A program made the translations under genes and the position numbers. A DNA stretch of 17,334 nucleotides from a bacterium (lineage in GTDB: Bacteria; SM23-31; JAUVVT01). The notes under the pieces were generated by a model, which had not been told where the DNA came from, did not search any database, and worked only from the letters and a program-made list of their open reading frames with translations. Below are positions 7,728-14,736 of the stretch, in pieces. How positions within the stretch are numbered: position 1 is the stretch's first letter; every line of letters starts with the position of its first letter. The DNA is taken from assembly GCA_030616165.1 (NCBI GenBank), contig JAUWXV010000054.1, positions 1 to 17,334 of the forward strand, read 5' to 3'.

Positions 7728-8615
7728 TTATCCCAAAATATGGTCGGACACTAATTCTGTTATAAGTCCTCTTATATCTTTAATATTTGGTTCAACCTTT
7801 TTTATTTCAGAAGATATTAATTGAACATTTTCTGCTTTAGCGACCCTTGTTGGTGAACCATTTGAGCCGCAGTCTGATGAGTCTATATCGATATCCTCCA
7901 CCTTCCATGTCTTTATCAGTAATTTCTTTCTTTCAAGTTCTTTTGATAAATTTTTAATCTTTTCGTCTGATAAATTATTTTCTCTTTCGATTTCTGCGAT
8001 GGACTTGGCTTTTTTATATTTCATCATTAATTTGCATGATGGATATCTTGGTTCGTTTGCAGTTCCCATTATAGTAAGTAGAACAGGGAGATTTGTCTCT
8101 ATAATTTCGTATCCCCCTTCTATACTTCTTCTTACGGTAATGGAATAATTGTCAATCTGCTCAATCTTTTCTACGAAGGTGACCTGTGGTATATCAAGTT
8201 TAGCAGCCACCTGTGGTCCGACCTGTGCAGTATCGCCGTCTATTGCCTGTCTTCCACAGAAGATAAAATCAAATTTCCCTGATTTCTTTATTGCTTTGCT
8301 AAGGGTGTATGCTGTAGCGAGTGTGTCCGCTCCTGCGAACCTTTTATCTGAAAGTTGTATTACATCATCGGCACCTCGGTATAAAGATTCACGGAGTATT
8401 TCCGAAGACCATGGAGGTCCCATAGTTATCACTTTTACTGTTCCACCGAATATCTCCCTTATAGAGAGCGACATCTCAAGTGCATTGAGGTCATCGGGAT
8501 TGAATATTGCTGGAAGGGATGCTCGGTTTACTGTCCCGTCCTCTTTCATCACGTCACCTGTAATATTTTTTGTGTCCGGAACCTGCTTTATCAATACTAT
8601 TGATGTATATTCCAT
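7728..8615 (-). CDS. etfB: Electron transfer flavoprotein subunit beta
   Basis: This is the beta subunit of ETF, 295 residues, which binds AMP or, in bifurcating forms, a second FAD. It shows VLIKQVPDTKNI near the start, NPDDLNALEMSL (39-50), ITMGPPWSSEILRESLYRGA (63-82), FAGADTLATA (93-102) and GRQAIDGDTAQVGPQVA (121-137). The last resembles the version found in clostridial-type bifurcating ETFs rather than the mitochondrial type; I take this as suggestive only. The usual GSPTRV motif lies near 253-258. The ATG at 8615 lacks a clear Shine-Dalgarno and begins only 2 bases after the stop of a 37-codon ORF, so it probably depends on translational coupling. Together with etfA and the downstream acyl-CoA dehydrogenase it forms one operon. 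Confidence 0.95.
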   Translation of the reverse strand: MEYTSIVLIKQVPDTKNITGDVMKEDGTVNRASLPAIFNPDDLNALEMSLSIREIFGGTVKVITMGPPWSSEILRESLYRGADDVIQLSDKRFAGADTLATAYTLSKAIKKSGKFDFIFCGRQAIDGDTAQVGPQVAAKLDIPQVTFVEKIEQIDNYSITVRRSIEGGYEIIETNLPVLLTIMGTANEPRYPSCKLMMKYKKAKSIAEIERENNLSDEKIKNLSKELERKKLLIKTWKVEDIDIDSSDCGSNGSPTRVAKAENVQLISSEIKKVEPNIKDIRGLITELVSDHILG

Positions 8616-8617
8616 TT

Positions 8618-8731
8618 TTATTCTGCTGTTAAAATTGTTCTTTTAACTTTATTTGAAATTATATCTGAAATTTTATATTTCCCATTTGCATTTTTAGCCA
8701 GATTCTCAATTTTTTCAAAAGTCGCAGCCAT
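8618..8731 (-). CDS. Small ORF (37 aa) coupled to etfB, unknown function
   Basis: The ATG at 8731 opens a 37-codon frame that begins MAATFEKIENLAKNA and ends VKRTILTAE, stopping 2 bases before the etfB start. It is preceded by AGGGAAAG, a plausible ribosome binding site that is itself part of the duplicated proC tail. The spacing and the lack of a good site for etfB suggest that it is translated as the first cistron of the etf operon. The pattern K-Y-K-I-S-D-I-I-S-N-K-V-K-R in its second half is weakly reminiscent of the N-terminal part of RNA polymerase omega (RpoZ), but it is short and the match is not strong enough to name it. It could be a degenerate remnant or a leader peptide. Confidence 0.45.
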   Translation of the reverse strand: MAATFEKIENLAKNANGKYKISDIISNKVKRTILTAE

Positions 8732-8763
8732 AGTTAATCTTTCCCTAATTCTCTAATCCTTTC
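8730..8763. repeat. 34-bp direct repeat, distal copy of the proC tail
   Basis: These bases equal 9150-9183 at 32 of 34 positions. On the minus strand they would encode the same RELGKD-stop ending as proC, followed 2 bases later by the ATG of the small ORF. The copy looks like the original or duplicated junction of proC with the etf operon. Confidence 0.75.
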
Positions 8764-8776
8764 TAAAAAATATCTC

Positions 8777-8841
8777 AGGTAGGACAGACATTCCTGCCTG
8801 CCCTGTGGGCTTGCCTTGGGGTCTGTCCACAAAACAATAGT
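8777..8841. repeat. Palindromic dispersed repeat, copy R2 (65 bp)
   Basis: The element starts AGGTAGGACAGACATTCCTG and ends with GTCTGTCCACAAAACAATAG plus one base. GGACAGAC pairs with GTCTGTCC to give a long hairpin. It is the same as 9103-9154 except for a 13-base internal insertion. Degenerate relatives of its GGACAGACAT end occur near 13690 and 13802. Confidence 0.8.
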
Positions 8842-8854
8842 AAATATTTCCGTT

Positions 8855-8878
8855 ATTCCCCCGAGTACTCGGAGGAAT
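8855..8878. repeat. Palindrome with CCGAGTACTCGG core
   Basis: ATTCC and GGAAT arms flank a perfect CCGAGTACTCGG core, leaving one mismatched pair in 24 bases. The same core occurs in the repeat at 13717-13762 and, with one change, at 3021-3066, in otherwise different surroundings. Confidence 0.6.
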
Positions 8879-9047
8879 ATGCATAAAGAGTTTCTTTTCC
8901 CCAGATTGTTCTGCTGAACCACTGGGGCAGTGCCTGCTTTCTTTACAAGATGATAAGGCAGAAAACAAAAATTATACATTATGCAATGCTTTCTAACAAA
9001 TAAATATCTTTTTAAAATATGTACATAGATAGTAAAACAATAAAAAT

Positions 9048-9072
9048 GTCATTCCCGCGAAAGCGGGAATCC
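9048..9072. repeat. REP-like hairpin
   Basis: ATTCCCGC pairs with GCGGGAAT around a GAAA loop, preceded by GTC. This is a common form of bacterial intergenic palindromic repeat and lies in the gap downstream of proC. It might also act as a weak terminator, but no T-run follows on either strand. Confidence 0.7.
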
Positions 9073-9102
9073 ACCTTTTGCCTCTTCATCTTAAAAAAAA
9101 TT

Positions 9103-9154
9103 AGGTAGGACAGACATTCCTGCTTGCCTTGGGGTCTGTCCACAAAACAATAGT
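9103..9154. repeat. Palindromic dispersed repeat, copy R1 (52 bp)
   Basis: It is identical to the two ends of 8777-8841 but lacks its 13-base internal insert. It abuts the proC stop codon directly, so its insertion point is right at the end of that gene. Confidence 0.8.
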
Positions 9155-9960
9155 TAATCTTTCCCTAATTCTCTACTTCTTTCAGCCGCTTTTTTAATTG
9201 TTTTGATGATAATATCTTTTAATTCAGTAATAATTTCCATTCCTGCTTCGGTCGTTCCACCGGGGGATTTTACCATCTTTATTAATTCTTCCGGAGATAA
9301 ATTGTATTCTTGAAGAAGTTTTGCGGTTCCTGAAAATGTCTGTAAAGTTAGTTCCCTAGAAATATTGTCTTCGATTCCGAGTTCTTTTCCAGCATCAATA
9401 AATGAACCTATAATATACGACACAAATGCAGGACCCGAACCACTCAAACCTGTAACCGCATCGAGCTGTTCTTCTTTCATGAAGAATACCTTTCCGGCAG
9501 AACTAAGTAAATCATAGGCAGTTTGAATCTCTTTTTTACCCGCATATTTCCCAGCACAAAATCCCCCTGCCATCTCCCCAACCTGACATGGAGTATTGGG
9601 CATAACTCGAATAACTTTACACTTTTTTATTATATTTTCTATATATTCTGTTTTTATACCCGCCGCTATTGAAATTATTAATTTGTCCGAAGTAATGTAA
9701 TCTTTTATTTCTAATAAAACTATTTTAAAGTCCTGAGGCTTTACAGATAAAAATATTATCTCTGAGTTTTTAACAACGTCAATATTATCGTAAAATATGT
9801 TTATATCTGTTTCCCTTTTTATATATTCAAGTCTATCCTTCCTTTTATCACTTGCAGAAATATTTTGTGAAGTAGATATTCCCTTTTTAATTATGGCATT
9901 AATCAATGCCTCACCCATTTTTCCCGCCCCTATAAATCCAATTTTTTCGGATATAACCAT
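9154..9960 (-). CDS. proC: Pyrroline-5-carboxylate reductase
   Basis: This enzyme catalyses the last step of proline synthesis, reducing 1-pyrroline-5-carboxylate with NAD(P)H in the cytosol. With the ATG at 9960 it has 268 residues, the normal length. The Rossmann motif is IGFIGAGKMGEAL (about 7-19); further motifs are SVKPQDF, VIRVMPNTPCQVGEMAGGF, and the C-terminal dimerisation signature with GLSGSGPAFVSYIIGSF (171-187) and MVKSPGGTTEAGMEII (229-244). An in-frame TTG two codons earlier (9966) is an alternative start; neither has a strong ribosome binding site. The last codons (RELGKD and stop) recur 420 bp downstream, so an insertion appears to separate proC from the etf operon it once joined. 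Confidence 0.95.
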   Translation of the reverse strand: MVISEKIGFIGAGKMGEALINAIIKKGISTSQNISASDKRKDRLEYIKRETDINIFYDNIDVVKNSEIIFLSVKPQDFKIVLLEIKDYITSDKLIISIAAGIKTEYIENIIKKCKVIRVMPNTPCQVGEMAGGFCAGKYAGKKEIQTAYDLLSSAGKVFFMKEEQLDAVTGLSGSGPAFVSYIIGSFIDAGKELGIEDNISRELTLQTFSGTAKLLQEYNLSPEELIKMVKSPGGTTEAGMEIITELKDIIIKTIKKAAERSRELGKD

Positions 9961-10169
9961 TATCAAATACGATTTATTTAAGTAAATTTATTATTTTTTT
10001 AATTTTAAAAGATATAAAATTTTATTTATAAAAACAAGAATATTAAGAATAATCAGGCATAAAAATAAATATTTAATAAATTCATATTGTTGATTATTAA
10101 GAATTTATGTAAAATTTATAAATTATATAATTAACCTTATGATTTTATTAATGTTTTATTTAAAAATAT
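9961..10169. other. Extremely AT-rich intergenic region
   Basis: This gap between the RAM-domain gene and proC is almost entirely A and T. I see no coding frame or clear terminator. It probably holds the proC promoter, but in such AT-rich sequence matches to a -10 element are uninformative. Confidence 0.5.
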
Positions 10170-10409
10170 TTATTCAAGATCAATAGTAGGGCAGGTAATA
10201 GTTCCGATAACGCCGGGGACTTTTTGAATCTGGTTAGCGACTATCTTTCCCAGGACATTTATATTATCGGCTTCAACGATAGCAATAGCGTCGTACTGTC
10301 CGGTAACACTTTGCGCTTTAATAACTCCACCGATATTTGAAACTTCTTTTATAACCTCACTTGCTTTTCCCATTGCTGCATTTATTAATACATACCCGGA
10401 AACTGACAT
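10170..10409 (-). CDS. Stand-alone Lrp/AsnC ligand-binding (RAM) domain protein
   Basis: This 79-residue protein corresponds to the effector-binding half of Lrp/AsnC regulators (AsnC_trans_reg, PF01037) without the DNA-binding helix-turn-helix. It shows the beta-alpha-beta-beta-alpha-beta pattern: GYVLINAA, a helix at about 14-26, the VTGQYDAIAIVEA segment with the typical G-x-Y-D (37-40), a helix at about 49-62, and a final strand VIGTITCPTIDL. The start at 10409 has a good Shine-Dalgarno (AAGGAGAT). Short family members form ring-shaped oligomers that bind amino acids and may modulate full Lrp proteins. It lies upstream of proC on the same strand, but the 209-base AT-rich gap makes a functional link only a suggestion. 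Confidence 0.85.
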   Translation of the reverse strand: MSVSGYVLINAAMGKASEVIKEVSNIGGVIKAQSVTGQYDAIAIVEADNINVLGKIVANQIQKVPGVIGTITCPTIDLE

Positions 10410-10463
10410 AATTAAATCTCCTTTTTTGTTAATGTTGATAGTTTAAATTATTATTAAACACTG

Positions 10464-10485
10464 TTTCTGCTGGCGAAGGTGTTCC
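10464..10485 (+). repeat. Short dispersed repeat, copy 2 (TTTCTGCTGGC family)
   Basis: It matches 1658-1679 with two mismatches and continues into a TTCCCT/AGGGAA hairpin (10482-10497). It lies upstream of the RAM-domain gene, in the gap between two divergent genes. Confidence 0.5.
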
Positions 10486-10539
10486 CTCAACAGGGAAACT
10501 GCAATATATTGATTTACTTTAACTTAAGTAACCATGTAG

Positions 10540-10559
10540 GGACAATCCTCGGGTTGTCC
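10540..10559. repeat. Small hairpin repeat (GTAGGG family)
   Basis: GGACAA (10540-10545) pairs with TTGTCC (10554-10559). The preceding TGTAGGG recurs at 13614-13620, ahead of another imperfect hairpin, so both probably belong to one family of short dispersed repeats. Confidence 0.4.
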
Positions 10560-10605
10560 ATACTAAATTTTCTCCACCTTATTAATATAAAATGTTAAAT
10601 TTGCT

Positions 10606-10635
10606 TTGTCAATTAATACTTGTATTTTTTATAAA
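10606..10635 (+). promoter_or_regulatory. Possible promoter of the TonB-dependent receptor
   Basis: TTGTCA (10606-10611) and TATAAA (10630-10635) are separated by 18 bases and lie about 50 bases upstream of the receptor start. They resemble sigma-70 elements, but the AT-rich background makes chance matches likely. Confidence 0.3.
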
Positions 10636-10686
10636 ATTTATATAATTTTACGATAATTTAAATGCAAAAAGTAAAGGACTTGCTTA

Positions 10687-13083
10687 ATGATTAATAGAAT
10701 ATTATTTATTCTTGGTTGTTTTCTATCCTGTCTTGTAATTGTCTCAGAAAATGTAAACTCGCAGGAAATTTACGGCAGCCTTCAGGGTGATATAATAGAC
10801 AAGGTTACAAAAAAGGCGCTTTCCTATGTCAATGTGATTGTTGAAGGGACAAAATTAGGTGCCGCAGCCGATGAAAAAGGAAAATTTTATATACCCAGAA
10901 TACCTGTTGGTCTCTATAGCATCAAGTTTTCAATTATCGGATATAAACCTATTGTAAAATCGGGAGTTATGATTAGACCAAATCGAAAAAATTATATATT
11001 AGCAGAACTTCAGGAAACACCGATAAAATTGGAAGGTATTACGGTAACACCCACATACTTTGAAAAGAGCAGTGATGCAATTTTAAGTGAGCGTACCGTC
11101 GATTTTGAAGATATCCGACAGGACCCCGGGAGTGCGGAGGATATACAAAGGGCGATGCAGGTGCTTCCCGCAGTTGTTTCTGGGTCCGACCAGATGAATG
11201 AAATAATTGTCAGAGGTGGAATGCCCGGTGAAAACCTTTTTCTCATGGATAATATTGAAATCGCTAATCCGAATCATTTTGGTAATCAGGGTACGACAGG
11301 CGGTCCAATGAATATGATAAATACATACTTTGTAAGGCAAGTCGATTTTTATACAGGAGCCTTTCCTGCACGATTCGGTGACAAAGTCTCTTCTGTTATG
11401 AATATAAAATTAAGTGAAGGTAATCGTGAAAGATTTGAAGGAAATGGATATTTAGGTATGGCAGGGGCAGGAATTCTACTCGAGGGTCCTGTTCAAAAAG
11501 GAAAAGGTTCTTTTATCGTTTCCGCTCGAAAAAGTTTTCTTGACCTCATCATTTCAGGCACGGGGCTCACTGCTGTCCCTTATTATTACAATCTTCAGGG
11601 AAAATTTGTGTATGATATTTCAAACAGAACAAAAATGATTACTAATGCGATTTACGGCGACGATAAAATATTTATTGAAGGAGGTGAAGAAGAAAGCGTT
11701 TACCAGCAGGGCGTTTCCGAAGACATCGATGCTAAAAGTCATCAATATGCATTAGGAACCGTTTTCAGAACTGTCTGGAATGAAAAGATATTTTCTGATA
11801 TTACTGTCTCTCGAGTGGGAAATTACTGGCGTATCAAAGTAATAGATGATAACGGTTATGATATTTATAATAATAAATCTGATGAAATTATTAACGAGGT
11901 GAAGGGAGATATTTTTTACCACCCATGGGAAGGAGCAGAAATTTCTTCCGGTATGCTTGTGAAAAAATGTGATTTTAATCACGATATCTGGTCAAAACCG
12001 GATACGATTTATACCTGGGATACATCTCAAGACCCGCATAAAAGGACAGGTTTATTTAAAGTTTACCCCGAATGGAGAGTATTACAGGATGTTTCTTCAT
12101 ACAAGTATGCCGCCTATCTGCAGTTGAAAAGAACGTGGATGAAAAGGTTTGTTGCAAATATAGGTTTACGGTATGATTATTTTGACTATAACAATTATGG
12201 AAAATTTAATCCTCGATTTGGACTCTCTTTTATTTTATCTGATAAAGCGGCATTAAACTTTGGATATGGTTATCATACACAAAACCCATCCTTTATCGAA
12301 CTAACTGCAAATCCAAAAAACAAATCCCTCAAAGGAAAAATTGCAGAACAACTTATCGTTGGTATTGAATATTTATTAGCCGAGGATACCAAATGCACTG
12401 TTGAACTCTATAATAAATATTACAAAAATGTTATAGTGCCTTATGAATGGACAACTCCAGACCCCTATGATTCGTATAGTGGCTGGATGGTTAACAGTGG
12501 AAAAGGTCACGCAAGGGGGATTGAGTTTTTCTTGCAAAAGAAACTTTCAAGAAATCTACAATATATTATTAGTTATGCTCATTCAATTGCGAAAGGGTAT
12601 GACTTGAGGCATAATAAATATTACAATTGGGACTATGATTATAGAAACATTTTTACCTTCATCGGTGGATATAAATTTAAACTAATGCAAAAAGAGTGGT
12701 ACAAAAATCTCAAAAATAAACTCTTTTACAAAATATTTGCCTTTATTATTCCATTTGGTGATGAAACAATTATTAGTCTTAGGTGGAGATATCTCGGTGG
12801 AAGACCTTATACTATGCCGGTTTATCATAATAACCTCCACACATGGGTAACAGAAGATTATCTGCCACTGAATAGTAATAGATTTCCGGAATACCATAAA
12901 TTTGATTTGAGAATAGACCGCAGGTATTATTTTAATAAATGGAATATGGTGACATATTTTGATATAATGAACGTATATAACAGAGATAATATATGGGATT
13001 ATTCGTATAAGGAGAATGGAACAATAGAAAAAATATTGCAATTTAAAACAATGCCTGTAGGTGGGATTGTAATTGAATTTTGA
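10687..13083 (+). CDS. TonB-dependent outer-membrane receptor with carboxypeptidase-regulatory-like domain
   Basis: The 798-residue protein begins with a Sec signal peptide (MINRILFILGCFLSCLVIV, probable cleavage near 25). A carboxypeptidase-D regulatory-like beta-sandwich follows (about 28-112: GDIIDKVTKKALSYVNVIVE, DEKGKFYIPRIPVGLYSI). The plug domain (about 130-245) includes EIIVRGGMPGENLFLMDNIE (172-191) and FYTGAFPARFGDKVSSVMNI (221-240). The remainder is rich in alternating aromatic strands of a barrel and ends VIEF, with the terminal Phe expected for outer-membrane insertion. It would import a ligand across the outer membrane using TonB energy. No SusD-like, TonB or transport gene is adjacent, so the ligand is unknown. 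AAAGGA lies 8 bases before the ATG. No obvious terminator follows. Confidence 0.92.
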   Translation: MINRILFILGCFLSCLVIVSENVNSQEIYGSLQGDIIDKVTKKALSYVNVIVEGTKLGAAADEKGKFYIPRIPVGLYSIKFSIIGYKPIVKSGVMIRPNRKNYILAELQETPIKLEGITVTPTYFEKSSDAILSERTVDFEDIRQDPGSAEDIQRAMQVLPAVVSGSDQMNEIIVRGGMPGENLFLMDNIEIANPNHFGNQGTTGGPMNMINTYFVRQVDFYTGAFPARFGDKVSSVMNIKLSEGNRERFEGNGYLGMAGAGILLEGPVQKGKGSFIVSARKSFLDLIISGTGLTAVPYYYNLQGKFVYDISNRTKMITNAIYGDDKIFIEGGEEESVYQQGVSEDIDAKSHQYALGTVFRTVWNEKIFSDITVSRVGNYWRIKVIDDNGYDIYNNKSDEIINEVKGDIFYHPWEGAEISSGMLVKKCDFNHDIWSKPDTIYTWDTSQDPHKRTGLFKVYPEWRVLQDVSSYKYAAYLQLKRTWMKRFVANIGLRYDYFDYNNYGKFNPRFGLSFILSDKAALNFGYGYHTQNPSFIELTANPKNKSLKGKIAEQLIVGIEYLLAEDTKCTVELYNKYYKNVIVPYEWTTPDPYDSYSGWMVNSGKGHARGIEFFLQKKLSRNLQYIISYAHSIAKGYDLRHNKYYNWDYDYRNIFTFIGGYKFKLMQKEWYKNLKNKLFYKIFAFIIPFGDETIISLRWRYLGGRPYTMPVYHNNLHTWVTEDYLPLNSNRFPEYHKFDLRIDRRYYFNKWNMVTYFDIMNVYNRDNIWDYSYKENGTIEKILQFKTMPVGGIVIEF

Positions 13084-13094
13084 TTTATTTACAT

Positions 13095-13280
13095 AACTTT
13101 GGTAAATTTTAAAAACTCATTATTTTTTGTAAATATATTGAGTTTCTTAATTCACAAAAGTATTGAATAGTCAGATAGCTGTCATTCTGAACCCTGTGCT
13201 GAACTTGATTCAGAATGACAAATAAACTCTACTTGTTTTAAAATGTTTTGAATTATATGAAGTGGAAATTTACCAAAGTT
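13095..13280. mobile_element. MITE-like element with 15-bp terminal inverted repeats
   Basis: AACTTTGGTAAATTT (13095-13109) is the exact reverse complement of AAATTTACCAAAGTT (13266-13280). The 156 bases between contain an AAACTCA/TGAGTTT hairpin and the 11-bp GTCATTCTGAA/TTCAGAATGAC hairpin (13181-13219). There is no coding capacity and no clear target-site duplication. It could be a miniature transposable element or simply a long-range inverted repeat. Confidence 0.45.
13181..13219. repeat. GTCATTCTGAA hairpin repeat
   Basis: GTCATTCTGAA (13181-13191) pairs perfectly with TTCAGAATGAC (13209-13219), an 11-bp stem with a 17-base centre. It is a common form of dispersed bacterial intergenic palindrome, nested in the larger inverted repeat. 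Confidence 0.65.
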
Positions 13281-13716
13281 CTATTACCTGAATACATTCC
13301 CTGTATTTCAGACATCCCTGCTAAATGTAACGATTTGTTAATACATTAACTTTAAATATTCGCACCTTAAAAAAGCAGTTTTATGGTTTATTAATAATAA
13401 TAGCTTAAATTTCAAAGCTCAAATGCCTAATAAAATCCAAACGACTAAATGTCAAAACTTGTGTATTTATAGTTATTTTGATATTTGGATTTTTTTCCTA
13501 ATCCGCCTTTGGAGGAGAGCTTGATTTGACATTTGACATTAAATATTCTATTTTCTACTAATATAGAAGAATTATTAGTTAAAGGGTTAAGAAATCACCT
13601 CACTAAGCATAAATGTAGGGGTCCGATTTATCGAACCCGCCTTTAAAATTCATTAATTATTAAGATGAAATATATATAAAACTACGATAGGACAGACATA
13701 TCTCTCTAACTTACTT

Positions 13717-13762
13717 GTCATTGCGAGGAGTCCCGAGTACTCGGGACGACGTGGCAATCTCA
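13717..13762. repeat. 46-bp REP-like palindromic repeat, copy 2
   Basis: This is the same element as at 3021-3066, with one base different. Here the core GTCCCGAGTACTCGGGAC is a perfect 18-bp palindrome, flanked by outer ATTGC/GCAAT arms. Both copies are in the same orientation. Confidence 0.85.
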
Positions 13763-13866
13763 TCAAGTTTTATTACCTTTATTTTAAATATCCTTTAATT
13801 ACAGACATCCCTCTCTGTCAACGAATTATTATATTGCAAATTAAATAAATTTTTAATAAATTAATG

Positions 13867-13880
13867 ACTGACTGGTCAGT
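13867..13880. promoter_or_regulatory. Inverted repeat ACTGAC-TG-GTCAGT, candidate operator
   Basis: ACTGAC and GTCAGT face each other across two bases, 26 bases upstream of the GTG start of the CcsA/HemX-like gene. The TGAC-n-GTCA form resembles operators of TetR-family repressors, but no TetR gene is in the window. A related TTGGTCAGTC occurs near 1700. Regulation of the tetrapyrrole cluster through this site is an inference. Confidence 0.35.
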
Positions 13881-13906
13881 ATATATTAAATAAAAAAGGT
13901 TAACCT

Positions 13907-14731
13907 GTGCTAACTTTCATTAACGGATTATCGATACTATTGCCAATTTTTTATGTTATTGTTCTTATCGATTACGCTCTTTTATTTTTCAGAGATGACC
14001 CTTTTGCGAAAAAGACTGTTAATATTCTATTAAAAATATCTATATCCTTGCATGTGATATTGATTGTATTTCGAACCTCTGTCTATCAACATATTCCTAT
14101 CGCATCGATATTTGAGGTATTTTCTGCTCTTGCACTGGCAATTATTTTAGTATATTTGTATATAGAGGAAATTACACGTGTCAGAACAACCGGTTTATTT
14201 ATAATGGTATTTGTTTTTGTGTTTCAACTTATCTCATCAGTTTTTCAGACTATGACGGTAGAGATAAGTCCACTTTTGACTAGTAAATTTTTTGGCATTC
14301 ATGTTGCTTTTGCCATCTTTGGATATTCTGCGATTACTATTTCTGCTATATATGGTTTTATGTATCTGATGCTTTACCACGATATAAAATCGAGCAAATT
14401 TGGTATCATATACAGCCGTCTGCCTTCGCTTGAGGTTCTCGGTAATATGAATTATAATTCCACATTAATTGCATTTATATTCATTACATTGGCAATTATC
14501 TTAGGTTCGGTCTGGTCTTCAATGTCTATTAATACGTATTGGAATTGGGACCCAAAACTTATATCAGTTCTAATTACATGGCTGATATTTGGAGTCGGAG
14601 TTTGTGCAAAAAAATTTCTCGGCTTCAGCGGAAAAAAAATTGCTTATATTTCTCTTTTGGGTTTTTTTGTTATGCTTTTTTCTATGATTGGTGTTAATCT
14701 TTTTTTCCCGACGTTTCATGAATTTATTTAA
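13907..14731 (+). CDS. CcsA/HemX-like cytochrome c assembly family membrane protein
   Basis: This 274-residue polytopic protein has about eight hydrophobic helices and a CcsA/CcmC-type tryptophan-rich motif, YWNWDPK (211-217). In most haem-handling family members this motif reads W-x-W-D-P-K-E; here the Glu is replaced by Leu. Conserved-position histidines may be His132 (GIHVAFAIFGYSA) and His271 (VNLFFPTFHEF near the C-terminus); His49 lies in an early helix. The place directly ahead of sirC and hemA is where HemX is found in many bacteria, a membrane protein that influences glutamyl-tRNA reductase level. A role in haem delivery for c-type cytochrome assembly is the alternative. The start is GTG at 13907 with AAGG upstream. 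Confidence 0.8.
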   Translation: MLTFINGLSILLPIFYVIVLIDYALLFFRDDPFAKKTVNILLKISISLHVILIVFRTSVYQHIPIASIFEVFSALALAIILVYLYIEEITRVRTTGLFIMVFVFVFQLISSVFQTMTVEISPLLTSKFFGIHVAFAIFGYSAITISAIYGFMYLMLYHDIKSSKFGIIYSRLPSLEVLGNMNYNSTLIAFIFITLAIILGSVWSSMSINTYWNWDPKLISVLITWLIFGVGVCAKKFLGFSGKKIAYISLLGFFVMLFSMIGVNLFFPTFHEFI

Positions 14732-14736
14732 TCGAA

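Larger units (their letters stand above)
8732..9153. repeat. Inserted/duplicated segment between proC and the etf operon
   Basis: No convincing gene lies here. The segment is flanked by a 34-bp duplication of the proC 3' end (8730-8763 and 9150-9183, two mismatches, exact offset 420 bp). Within these lie two copies of a palindromic repeat, 8777-8841 and 9103-9154. The middle holds a REP-like hairpin (9048-9072), a CCGAGTACTCGG palindrome (8855-8878) and AT-rich filler. Short open frames through it are composed of repeat sequence and have no recognisable protein features. Confidence 0.7.
13084..13906. other. Long repeat-rich intergenic region without a gene
   Basis: About 820 bases between the receptor and the tetrapyrrole cluster hold no convincing gene on either strand. 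They contain a 186-bp element with 15-bp terminal inverted repeats (13095-13280), an AT-rich part with inverted AATGTCAAA/TTTGACATT stretches (about 13448-13540), an imperfect GGGT-CGAT hairpin (13618-13637), and the 46-bp REP-like repeat (13717-13762). A palindrome lies just ahead of the next gene (13867-13880). The region looks like a site where small repeats have accumulated. Confidence 0.65.

Noticed and set aside
8734-8979. Minus-strand open frame of 81 codons between proC and the small ORF
   Set aside because: It runs through the palindromic repeats and the duplicated proC tail, has no protein family features, and its last residues only copy the end of ProC.
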